A stretch of 13,802 bases of DNA from Candidatus Azambacteria bacterium (GCA_024654415.1 JANLHQ010000012.1:1-13802); one strand, 5' to 3'; counted from the first letter of the stretch, positions 1 to 5,110 are shown. Made by a program: numbers and translations. The notes: generated from the letters alone by a model not told the origin.

Positions 1-1
1 A

Positions 2-91
2 TTGATTCCAAGATTTGAGAGTGAAGGGATGAAAGTGGCTCTTGGAAAATACGAAGGAAATGTATTTATCGCTTCCATCGGGAAGCGATGA
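2..91 (+). CDS. C-terminal tail of an unidentified protein (partial, 5' end outside window)
   Basis: A protein-like reading frame enters from the left edge and ends at TGA 89-91, giving about 29 residues that finish ...VFIASIGKR. The composition (alternating hydrophobic and charged residues) resembles real coding sequence, but the piece is too short to assign a family. At the stop, a second protein-like stretch begins in the next frame (+1) and runs to TAA 189-191, so the two may be one gene interrupted by a frameshift. No function is claimed. Confidence 0.4.
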   Translation: MIPRFESEGMKVALGKYEGNVFIASIGKR

Positions 92-191
92 TATTGAGAG
101 TGACAGTGTTGTTCCTAGACAGCTACAGACCACCGAAGATATGGATGCGAGGCTTAAAAAGCTGATCGAGCTAAAAAAAGAGTGGAAATAA
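60..191 (+). CDS. Small hypothetical ORF, or the frameshifted end of the preceding gene
   Basis: The frame from ATG 60 to TAA 189-191 encodes 43 residues. Its second half (from about residue 11, DDIESD..., to the end ...LKKLIELKKEWK) is acidic and then basic-amphipathic, likely helical, and looks like a genuine C-terminus. The first ten residues overlap the upstream frame and look less natural. An AAGGA lies only 2 bases before ATG 60, a poor spacing, so independent translation is doubtful. A +1 shift near the CGA-TGA at 86-91 would join both parts into one protein. Confidence 0.35.
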   Translation: MYLSLPSGSDDIESDSVVPRQLQTTEDMDARLKKLIELKKEWK

Positions 192-201
192 AATTATGGT
201 G

Positions 202-239
202 ATTGGTTAAAATAGATCCACCGAGGATCTTTATCCAAT
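202..239 (+). other. Imperfect hairpin in the region before glgC
   Basis: ATTGG 202-206 pairs with CCAAT 235-239, TAAA 208-211 with TTTA 230-233, and GATCC 215-219 with GGATC 225-229, closing a five-base loop at 220-224. There is one mismatch and a three-base bulge. No U-run follows, so it is not a typical intrinsic terminator. It lies just downstream of the interrupted gene and upstream of the glgC promoter. It could be a 3' mRNA-end structure or part of a longer leader. Confidence 0.4.
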
Positions 240-249
240 GAGCAAAGCG

Positions 250-278
250 TTGACGGAATAAATGATTTATGATAAAGA
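250..278 (+). promoter_or_regulatory. Sigma-70-type promoter, copy 1 of the duplicated leader element
   Basis: TTGACG at 250-255 is followed after exactly 17 bases by TAAAGA at 273-278, with an extended TG at 270-271. The same arrangement, with identical spacing and near-identical downstream bases, occurs at 1680-1708. The -10 box is weak by itself, but the -35, the spacer length and the TGn support it. Expected start is near 285, inside the left arm of the following hairpin. It would drive glgC. Confidence 0.5.
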
Positions 279-310
279 AAACACACGGTAAAACGCCGTG
301 TGTTTTCTTT
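274..310 (+). terminator. Perfect 15-bp hairpin in the glgC leader (terminator or operator)
   Basis: Bases 274-288 are perfectly complementary to 296-310 around a seven-base loop. The stem has an A-rich base (AAAGAAAA), a GC-richer top (ACACACGG) and ends in TTTTCTTT, as in a bidirectional intrinsic terminator. Unusually, it overlaps the -10 box of the promoter and lies about 45 bases upstream of the glgC start. A related hairpin lies upstream of the gene at 1804. It may end read-through transcripts, or the DNA palindrome may be a regulator site. Confidence 0.7.
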
Positions 311-355
311 AACAACTATATAACGCACTATCGCGTACCTATAAAGGAGGGTGAA

Positions 356-1591
356 ATGATAAGAAGAAAACGGATGGATGATGTAATCGCTTTTGTGCTT
401 GCGGGCGGTGCTGGTGAGCGTTTAATGCCGCTTACGGCTGGTCGGGCGAAGCCAGCTGTGCCGTTTGGGGGAAAATGGTTCATTATTGACCCCGCCCTGT
501 ACAGTCTCTACCATTCAGGGTTGAACACCATAAAGGTGCTGACGCAGTCCAGTAGTCAGCCACTTATTCAGCATGTAGCAAGATGTTGGCCTCGAAGACC
601 AAACGGTGATGATTACATTGAGGTTGTTCCCGCCCAGCAGCAAACGGGCAAGGATTGGTACACGGGCACTGCAAATGCTGTATTTCAAAACCTTGATATT
701 TTGGCTCAGAATCCAGACTTTGAATTGATCGCAATCTCTGCCGGCGATCACATCTTTAAGTTTGATATGAGCCAGATGAGAGAGTTCCATGATCATAAAA
801 AAGCAGATTTTACAATCTGCGGGGTGGAGCTTCCTGTGCACGAGGTGGCGGGAAGATTCGGTGTTATCGTGGTTGATGAAAACAGCAGAGTAATCGACTT
901 TCAAGAAAAGCCGATGAGTCCTGCCGAGATCCCAGGAAAACCAGGGCTCTGTTATGCAAGCATGGGTAATTATATTACTCATGTAAAAATCATTCGCGAA
1001 GTTCTTACGGAGGACGCAAACAACCCTGCGTCTTTGCATGACTTTGGAAAGGATGTGATTCCCATGATGGTCCATGGCGGACTCGGCGTGTATGTATATA
1101 ATTTTGCCGAGAACAAAGTGCCGGATCAGAAAAAACCGTACTGGGTTGATGTGGGGGCCATTGGCCCTTATCATCAGGCCAATATAGATCTGGCGGGAAA
1201 AGATCCCGAACTGAACCTATACTCTCAGGAGTGGCCAATTATGACTCCTCCTGATAAGGAGCCCCCTGGAAAGCATGCGCGGAAGTCCAGCGTGGAGTAC
1301 TCTCTTCTTAGTGGCGGAGATATTCTTGATGGGGCTTCTGTTAGCCACTCTGTATTTGGGAGAAGGGTGACCGCAAGCTTCGGATCAAAAATCGAGCAAT
1401 GCATTCTTTTCGACCGAGTAATCGTTGGAGAGGGAGCAGAGGTGTTTCGCACTATTGTATGCGAAGACATCAGCATTCCTCCACACGCTAAAATCGGTCT
1501 TTCAGATAAGGATGACCGAAAGATGGGAATCTTTATTGACCGTGATAGTGGTATACGGGTTATACCACGAGGATTTATTTTCTCCAGATAA
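356..1591 (+). CDS. glgC: Glucose-1-phosphate adenylyltransferase (ADP-glucose pyrophosphorylase)
   Basis: The enzyme makes ADP-glucose from ATP and glucose 1-phosphate in the cytoplasm, the activated donor for glycogen-type glucans. The 411-residue length fits bacterial GlgC. Visible motifs are LAGG at 15-18 leading into RAKPAVPFGGK (30-40), WYTGTANAV from 101, AGDH at 129-132 (catalytic Asp131), FQEKP at 182-186 (Lys185 matches the sugar-phosphate-binding Lys) and YWVDVG from 262. The C-terminal part resembles the left-handed beta-helix domain. ATG 356 is chosen because AAGGAGG lies five bases upstream; an in-frame ATG at 269 sits within the promoter and hairpin and has no ribosome site. 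GTAD, usual in the family, is GTAN here. No glgA, glgB or glgP is nearby, so the physiological role is open. A clear terminator follows. Confidence 0.93.
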   Translation: MIRRKRMDDVIAFVLAGGAGERLMPLTAGRAKPAVPFGGKWFIIDPALYSLYHSGLNTIKVLTQSSSQPLIQHVARCWPRRPNGDDYIEVVPAQQQTGKDWYTGTANAVFQNLDILAQNPDFELIAISAGDHIFKFDMSQMREFHDHKKADFTICGVELPVHEVAGRFGVIVVDENSRVIDFQEKPMSPAEIPGKPGLCYASMGNYITHVKIIREVLTEDANNPASLHDFGKDVIPMMVHGGLGVYVYNFAENKVPDQKKPYWVDVGAIGPYHQANIDLAGKDPELNLYSQEWPIMTPPDKEPPGKHARKSSVEYSLLSGGDILDGASVSHSVFGRRVTASFGSKIEQCILFDRVIVGEGAEVFRTIVCEDISIPPHAKIGLSDKDDRKMGIFIDRDSGIRVIPRGFIFSR

Positions 1592-1608
1592 GTAACAAGA
1601 TACAAAAT

Positions 1609-1639
1609 AAAACCCAGGGATATTATCCCTGGGTTTTTT
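1609..1639 (+). terminator. Intrinsic terminator after glgC
   Basis: Bases 1609-1621 pair perfectly with 1625-1637 around a three-base loop, with a CCCAGGGA/TCCCTGGG core and a T run at 1634-1639. It begins 18 bases after the glgC stop and should separate glgC from the next gene. Confidence 0.9.
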
Positions 1640-1654
1640 ATTTATTAAAGAATG

Positions 1655-1702
1655 TATAATCTATACATGGAGAGAATTATTGACAAACTAAAGAAAATAT
1701 GA
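1655..1702 (+). promoter_or_regulatory. Candidate -10 box with an 11-codon leaderless mini-ORF
   Basis: TATAAT at 1655-1660 is followed after six bases by ATG 1667, which opens an 11-codon frame (MERIIDKLKKI) ending at TGA 1700-1702, just before the second leader hairpin. The spacing fits a leaderless mRNA, as seen elsewhere in the window. No convincing -35 is present because that region is the preceding terminator. This may be chance in AT-rich sequence. Confidence 0.25.
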
Positions 1703-1708
1703 TAAAGA
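1680..1708 (+). promoter_or_regulatory. Sigma-70-type promoter, copy 2 of the duplicated leader element
   Basis: TTGACA at 1680-1685, a 17-base spacer with TG at 1700-1701, and TAAAGA at 1703-1708. Layout is identical to the copy at 250-278, although the spacer sequences differ. From 1699 on, the two copies share ATGATAAAGAAAACA almost base for base. It would drive the gene at 1804 with a leader of about 90 bases. Confidence 0.5.
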
Positions 1709-1739
1709 AAACATACGGAAGATCCCATATGTTTTTTGA
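1705..1739 (+). terminator. Hairpin in the leader of the solenoid gene (terminator or operator)
   Basis: AGAAAACATACGG at 1706-1718 pairs with CCCATATGTTTTTT (1724-1737), with one C-A mismatch and one G-T pair, around a six-base loop. A run of six T closes it. It is related to the hairpin at 274-310: the C284-G300 pair there is T1714-A1729 here, and G277-C307 is G1707-T1736, so pairing is kept while bases change. Confidence 0.6.
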
Positions 1740-1803
1740 AAAGTGAATAAAATAAAAAGAGGTTTACACAAACTCGTCATGTAGGAATATCAAGGAGGGG
1801 AAG

Positions 1804-2403
1804 ATGAAGAAAGAAATAGGAGTCGGAGATGAAATGATGCTTGAGTTCTTTGTGCAAAACGGTCTTTTTTATGAAGCACAGAAAGTGATAGAATCTTCTG
1901 GGAGAAATATGTCTTCGGAGGAGCTACGAACGGTCATAAGAGCTTGCTTTGCAAGGGAATTACTACTTGTTGCCAATGACGCAATCATTCTTTTTCCTGA
2001 GGGAGGTGAGAAAAACTACTTTTTCAGGATGCTCATCGTTGCGTGTTTAAAGAAAAATCTTTTAGACATCGCAGGAAAGGTGATTGCGCTTCTTCCACAA
2101 GGGAAGAAGACTGATTTTCTTATCAATCTCCATACCAAAACCTGTATCGAGAACGGTAACCTAAGAGAAGCCATAGAAGCTAAAAAGCTTATTGGCAAAG
2201 AACTCGAACAAGAAGAAATTGAGGAGATCATTGTGTTCTGCCTCGACAACTGCTTGCCGAGCGAGGCAAGCAGGGCTGTAAAACTTCTTTATGATGAGGG
2301 GGCTCGAGAGCGCTATCATAAGAAGATCTTACATATGTACCTCGAAGATGGGCTATATGAAAGCGCGAGAGGCATAGCTAGGGAATTAAACTTGCACAAA
2401 TAA
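1804..2403 (+). CDS. Small alpha-solenoid protein with six 32-33-residue helical repeats
   Basis: The 199-residue product has no signal peptide or membrane segment and appears cytoplasmic. It consists almost wholly of two-helix repeats resembling TPR or PPR units: an anchoring Ala recurs at residues 25, 57, 90, 123, 155 and 188, a steady 32-33-residue period. It is usually preceded by Leu three or four residues earlier (LFYEA, LLDIA, LREA, LPSEA, LYESA), and repeats 2 and 3 end in LFPEG and LLPQG. Such folds bind proteins or RNA; the partner is unknown. AAGGAGGGG at 1792-1800 fixes the start at 1804. Its TAA overlaps the ribosome site of the next gene, so the two are probably co-translated. 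The leader carries the hairpin element shared with glgC. Confidence 0.8.
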   Translation: MKKEIGVGDEMMLEFFVQNGLFYEAQKVIESSGRNMSSEELRTVIRACFARELLLVANDAIILFPEGGEKNYFFRMLIVACLKKNLLDIAGKVIALLPQGKKTDFLINLHTKTCIENGNLREAIEAKKLIGKELEQEEIEEIIVFCLDNCLPSEASRAVKLLYDEGARERYHKKILHMYLEDGLYESARGIARELNLHK

Positions 2404-2416
2404 GGAGGGTGTGGGG

Positions 2417-2725
2417 ATGGAGAATTCTAAAGATGAGGTACAGAAAAAAAGAGTTCCAGATGATACCCCGAGCTGGAAGAGGATGGAAATCCTTCGGATG
2501 TATTACTATCACATCCTCTCCGAAGACCCACTGGATGGGACAGCGTTTGATCTCGCTGTCTTGAGTGCACTTAAGGAGTTAGAGGAAAAATTTCCTCGTC
2601 CTCCTGAAAAAAAGGTTGGCACTCATTTAAGGTGCGGAGGAGTACTTATCAAAATAGATGGGTACATCCAGTGCGAAAGGTGTAGGCATTACATCTGTGG
2701 GATACCTGAAGGTGGCTCTACATAA
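2417..2725 (+). CDS. Small hypothetical protein with a C-terminal zinc-ribbon-like motif
   Basis: The 102-residue product has a charged N-terminus, a helical middle (about 20-58) and a C-terminal section with H70-x2-C73 and C86-x2-C89, plus H91 and C94. Two knuckles separated by 12 residues (GGVLIKIDGYIQ) fit a small zinc ribbon or rubredoxin-like knuckle. No enzyme motif is visible. ATG 2417 is preferred over GTG 2411: AAGGAGGG at 2402-2409 is seven bases from 2417 but only one from 2411. The gap to the solenoid gene is 13 bases, so they form a two-gene operon ended by the terminator at 2747. The function is unknown; a nucleic-acid or protein-binding adaptor is a guess. Confidence 0.75.
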   Translation: MENSKDEVQKKRVPDDTPSWKRMEILRMYYYHILSEDPLDGTAFDLAVLSALKELEEKFPRPPEKKVGTHLRCGGVLIKIDGYIQCERCRHYICGIPEGGST

Positions 2726-2746
2726 ATAAAAAAGAAAGGAAAAAAC

Positions 2747-2787
2747 AAAACCGCCACATGCGAAAAGCTGTGGCGGTTTTTATTTTT
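2747..2787 (+). terminator. Intrinsic terminator after the solenoid/zinc-ribbon operon
   Basis: AAAACCGCCACA at 2747-2758 pairs with TGTGGCGGTTTT (2769-2780), followed by TATTTTTA. The upper stem GC/GC closes a GAAAA loop at 2762-2766 with one bulged T. Confidence 0.9.
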
Positions 2788-2806
2788 ACTAGTTTTTTTC
2801 ACTGAT

Positions 2807-2835
2807 TTTTCAGTTTATGCATTATATGATATAGT
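2807..2835 (+). promoter_or_regulatory. Promoter of the M14 peptidase gene
   Basis: TTTTCA at 2807-2812, a 17-base spacer, then TATAGT at 2830-2835 with an extended TG at 2827-2828. Expected start is near 2842, leaving only about seven bases before ATG 2849 and no room for a ribosome binding site. Confidence 0.6.
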
Positions 2836-2848
2836 GTAGGCATAAACG

Positions 2849-3697
2849 ATGTCTGAATATCTCAAAAGAAACAGTACTGAATTAAAAGTACTTTTTATTT
2901 ATCTATTTGCCTTAACGGCGATAGGGTTTTGTATTGTAAAATACAACAGCGTTCCCCCTGAAATAGAGGCTGCGCCTGAGATTCAGAAAACAACAATAAT
3001 TGAGGAAAAGGTGTTTGGATACTCGGTAACTGGGCGGCCGATTGATGGCTATGAAATAGGAAGTGGTGGCAATGTTATTCTTTTTATGGGGGCTATCCAT
3101 GGGGACGAAATGGGTACGGCTGATTTGTTGAATTCATTAGTAGATGAGATCAAGGCCGATCCGAGTATCGTGTCTCAGAATAGAAAACTCATCATAATAC
3201 CCATCAGCAATCCGGATGGGTATTATGATCGCACTGATAAACTTAACGCGAATAGTGTTAATCTAAACCTTAATTTTGCTACGTTAGATTGGCAGGATCA
3301 TGGACCTGAGGGGACGTTTGCAGGTGATGCTCCATTTTCTGAGCCCGAGAGTGTAGTTATAAAAGATATTGTCGAACAATATAACCCAAGTGTAATGATC
3401 TCATATCATTCGCAAGGGGCGCTCGTTACCCCTGAAGCGACTCCTGCTTCTGAGCTATGGGCTCGTTGGTATGCTGATAAAGTGGGATATGCATATTTTG
3501 ACGATTGGGATTTTCCCGGTATGGCAACCAAATGGTTTGTAGAGGCAACTCATAATCCGGCTATTACAGTGGAGATCACATGGAATTTACAAAGCGACTG
3601 GGAGATGCATGAGCCCGTCTTACGTGAATTGATATCGTCTGATGATGACCCGGTGCAGATATATGATGAGCCTGCCATTCAGGAGGAATCAAATTAA
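2849..3697 (+). CDS. Membrane-anchored M14-family zinc metallocarboxypeptidase
   Basis: The 282-residue protein has an N-terminal membrane segment (about 12-30) and then an extracytoplasmic M14 domain. Zinc ligands are visible as H84-x2-E87 (HGDE) and H187 (SYHSQG); the general-base Glu is E242 in VEITW. NPDG (121-124) is also typical. M14 enzymes of this size in bacteria often trim peptidoglycan peptides (for example MpaA or gamma-D-Glu-DAP peptidases), so a cell-wall role is inferred. The usual substrate-binding LNRNF motif reads LNLNF at 139-143, so the carboxylate-binding Arg is Leu141; specificity may be altered. There is no Shine-Dalgarno site. The gene is followed by a bidirectional terminator. 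Confidence 0.85.
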   Translation: MSEYLKRNSTELKVLFIYLFALTAIGFCIVKYNSVPPEIEAAPEIQKTTIIEEKVFGYSVTGRPIDGYEIGSGGNVILFMGAIHGDEMGTADLLNSLVDEIKADPSIVSQNRKLIIIPISNPDGYYDRTDKLNANSVNLNLNFATLDWQDHGPEGTFAGDAPFSEPESVVIKDIVEQYNPSVMISYHSQGALVTPEATPASELWARWYADKVGYAYFDDWDFPGMATKWFVEATHNPAITVEITWNLQSDWEMHEPVLRELISSDDDPVQIYDEPAIQEESN

Positions 3698-3723
3698 AAA
3701 ACACCCCATACAGGGTGTTTTTT
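3696..3723. terminator. Bidirectional terminator between convergent genes
   Basis: AAAAAACACCC at 3696-3706 pairs perfectly with 3713-3723 around a six-base loop. A and T runs flank both sides, so it can end the peptidase mRNA on the plus strand and the two-gene unit on the minus strand. It overlaps the peptidase stop codon. Confidence 0.9.
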
Positions 3724-3741
3724 AATAAAATAATAAAGAGA

Positions 3742-4173
3742 TTATTTTTTCTTTGCTGTCTTTTTTGCTGGACGGCTCTTAGGGCGCAGGGTGGTAGTGG
3801 CACGCGCAACCTCTTTGGCAATATCTTTCCAATGACCTCGTAATTCTCCGACAAATTCTACGACATCTTTTGGGTTGAGCTGTTTGAGGGTTTTGTATTG
3901 GCTCGCGACTTCCTTGACAACCGCATGGTAGGCCTTTTCATTTACTTCAGGAAGCTTCTCGAGTTGCTCGAGGACCTCTCCTTTCGCTTTAAGCGACCAT
4001 GCTTTTACTTGCTTGCGGTGCTTCTGTGCATTTTTTGAACCGTATAAAAAGTAGGTACCTGCAATTGCCGCTGCAACTGCGGCAACACCTGCGCCAACCG
4101 CTGCTGAGCTGACCGATGATTTTGCTTTTTTAGGCGATGCAGCCCCTTTCTTTGCGACTGTTTTTTTCGTCAT
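3742..4173 (-). CDS. Single-pass membrane protein with histone-H1-like basic tails at both ends
   Basis: The 143-residue product starts with a Lys/Ala/Pro/Ser tail (about 1-22), has an Ala/Val/Gly-rich membrane helix (about 23-46, ending in TYFLYG), a charged helical middle (about 48-120) and a C-terminal tail containing RPKSRPAKKTAKKK. The middle part after the helix (GSKNAQKHRKQVKAW) resembles YtxH-type small proteins. The tails resemble the lysine-rich ends of H1-like bacterial nucleoid proteins, but no DNA-binding fold is visible. It starts 12 bases after the upstream gene with no ribosome site, so the two are one operon. Function is unknown; membrane tethering of nucleic acid or wall polymer is only a suggestion. 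Confidence 0.75.
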   Translation of the reverse strand: MTKKTVAKKGAASPKKAKSSVSSAAVGAGVAAVAAAIAGTYFLYGSKNAQKHRKQVKAWSLKAKGEVLEQLEKLPEVNEKAYHAVVKEVASQYKTLKQLNPKDVVEFVGELRGHWKDIAKEVARATTTLRPKSRPAKKTAKKK

Positions 4174-4185
4174 AATGATAGTTAA

Positions 4186-4476
4186 TTATTTAAGCTCTTT
4201 TTTCTTTCGAACGATTTTTCGACGTTTAATAAACAAAGTAAGAAAGTAATCAAGAATAGACCTCGCTTTTGTTCCTTCTTCTTTTGCGGCCGTACGGAGC
4301 GCATCAATATCTTGAGCGAGCTTATCTCCCTCTTCTCTCGCTAATGCAGAAAGATGACGCATATCTTTAAGGATGGGAATAACATAGAAGAGCGCGACCG
4401 CAAACCCCGCCGTAAGAAGGATAACAAAAATGCTCGTAATGAAAAAAAAGATATCTGCTTGAATAAGTGTTTCCAT
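4186..4476 (-). CDS. Small membrane protein with a coiled-coil region (DUF948-like)
   Basis: The 96-residue protein has one hydrophobic helix (about 8-35), then a charged region with heptad-like Leu/Ala spacing (about 38-75), and a very basic end (KRRKIVRKKKELK). This layout resembles DUF948/YoxC-type small membrane proteins, whose role is poorly known. The start at 4476 is supported by an extended -10 box exactly six bases upstream, making the mRNA leaderless. It is the first gene of a two-gene minus-strand operon with the H1-tailed membrane protein. Confidence 0.75.
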   Translation of the reverse strand: METLIQADIFFFITSIFVILLTAGFAVALFYVIPILKDMRHLSALAREEGDKLAQDIDALRTAAKEEGTKARSILDYFLTLFIKRRKIVRKKKELK

Positions 4477-4482
4477 AAGCCT

Positions 4483-4491
4483 ATTATATCA
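4483..4491 (-). promoter_or_regulatory. Extended -10 promoter giving a leaderless mRNA
   Basis: On the minus strand TGATATAAT (bases 4491 down to 4483) is a consensus extended -10. Six bases separate it from ATG 4476, so transcription should start at the A of the start codon. No -35 is apparent. Confidence 0.75.
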
Positions 4492-4530
4492 TATTTTACT
4501 AATTGCTACTAAGAATATCCACTTTTTAGC

Positions 4531-4582
4531 TTGACGTAGAGATGCTCAGGAGTATGATTAATAGCAAGGAGAGTGGTATCAT
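4531..4582 (+). promoter_or_regulatory. Two candidate promoters for the DUF4870-like gene
   Basis: TTGACG 4531-4536 with a 16-base spacer and TATGAT 4553-4558 forms one promoter (start near 4565). An extended -10, TGGTATCAT at 4574-4582, forms a second (start near 4589, about 17 bases before ATG 4606). The TGGTAnnAT form recurs at 5003, 5213 and 6865, which favours the second. Confidence 0.5.
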
Positions 4583-4605
4583 TAAAGAAATTAACACACA
4601 TATAT

Positions 4606-4956
4606 ATGGATGTTCAGAACAACGTACCGAACGAGGGGAGCGCCCCGGAGAAGGTAGAGAGCAAAAATGTGCTCATGGCGATTTTTGCATACATCGGGCC
4701 ATTGGTCATTGTTTCGTATATTATTGCGAAAGATAATGCTTTTGCAAAGTTTCACATCAAGCAGGGGTTTGTATTATTTGTTATTGAATTGGCGGTGTGG
4801 GTTCTTGGGATGATGATGTGGCAGTTAATGCCGCTTTTTAGCATTATTAATATTGCTACCTTTGCGCTTTCGATTATCGGTATCGTAAACGTTTTAAAAG
4901 GAAAGCAGGAGGAACTTCCGTTCGTGGGAAAATTTTCTAAGCATTTCCCTTTATAA
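4606..4956 (+). CDS. DUF4870/Tic20-like small integral membrane protein
   Basis: From ATG 4606 the protein has 116 residues: a short acidic N-terminus, then three hydrophobic helices (roughly 24-42, 51-73, 76-96). The helix 1-2 loop, AKDNAFAKFHIKQGF, is the recognisable signature of DUF4870/Tic20-like proteins. The function of this family in bacteria is not established. Upstream in-frame starts lie inside the promoter region, so 4606 is preferred despite the absence of a ribosome binding site. Confidence 0.75.
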   Translation: MDVQNNVPNEGSAPEKVESKNVLMAIFAYIGPLVIVSYIIAKDNAFAKFHIKQGFVLFVIELAVWVLGMMMWQLMPLFSIINIATFALSIIGIVNVLKGKQEELPFVGKFSKHFPL

Positions 4957-4968
4957 TGTCCCAATATA

Positions 4969-4996
4969 ATCATATCCTTGTATAGGAGGATATGAT
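4969..4996 (+). repeat. Perfect 10-bp inverted repeat before the 21-residue gene
   Basis: ATCATATCCT 4969-4978 is exactly complementary to AGGATATGAT 4987-4996 around an eight-base loop. It lies 13 bases after the upstream stop and 10 bases before the next -10 box, that is, in the -35 position. No T run follows on the plus strand. It may end the upstream mRNA or be an operator for the small gene. Confidence 0.6.
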
Positions 4997-5002
4997 GTAA
5001 TC

Positions 5003-5011
5003 TGGTATAAT
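5003..5011 (+). promoter_or_regulatory. Extended -10 promoter of the 21-residue gene
   Basis: TGGTATAAT is a perfect extended -10 (TG 5003-5004, TATAAT 5006-5011). The expected start near 5018 gives a leader of about 27 bases to ATG 5045, or 12 to ATG 5030. A -35 is not visible, as expected where TGn compensates or a regulator occupies the palindrome. Confidence 0.7.
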
Positions 5012-5044
5012 ACGTACATTAGAATTAACATGCTTCCATTTTTT

Positions 5045-5110
5045 ATGGCAAAAGGAAACAATGCCCAGAGAAAGCAAGTGAAAAAGCCCAAGAAGGCAAA
5101 GAAGAAGTAG
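5045..5110 (+). CDS. Very small, highly basic protein (21 residues)
   Basis: From ATG 5045 the frame encodes MAKGNNAQRK followed by a Lys/Pro/Ala tail ending at TAG 5108-5110; about half of all residues are Lys or Arg. An alternative in-frame ATG at 5030 would add MLPFF. The gene has its own consensus extended -10 upstream and a perfect terminator beginning right after the stop, so a dedicated transcript of about 130 bases is likely. No Shine-Dalgarno site. The product resembles an isolated ribosomal-protein or histone-like tail and might bind RNA or DNA, but no function is known to me. A non-coding RNA is the alternative. Confidence 0.6.
   Translation: MAKGNNAQRKQVKKPKKAKKK

Noticed and set aside
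2..91. UGA recoding (as in Gracilibacteria/Absconditabacteria) explaining the stop at 89-91
   Set aside because: A second TGA follows two codons later in the same frame and the helicase gene ends in TGA; no gene in the window needs UGA read as an amino acid.
269..355. N-terminal extension of GlgC from ATG 269
   Set aside because: The extra 29 residues are encoded by the promoter and hairpin, while AAGGAGG five bases before ATG 356 defines the start.
515..1174. A 219-codon open frame on the minus strand opposite glgC
   Set aside because: The plus strand encodes an intact GlgC with all motifs; the minus-strand translation has no recognisable motif, no ribosome site and no promoter, so it is a shadow frame.
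250..1737. The repeated leader as a transposon remnant (MITE) or CRISPR-like repeat
   Set aside because: Similarity is limited to the promoter and hairpin, no target-site duplication or longer terminal inverted repeat is visible, and there are only two copies with unrelated flanks.
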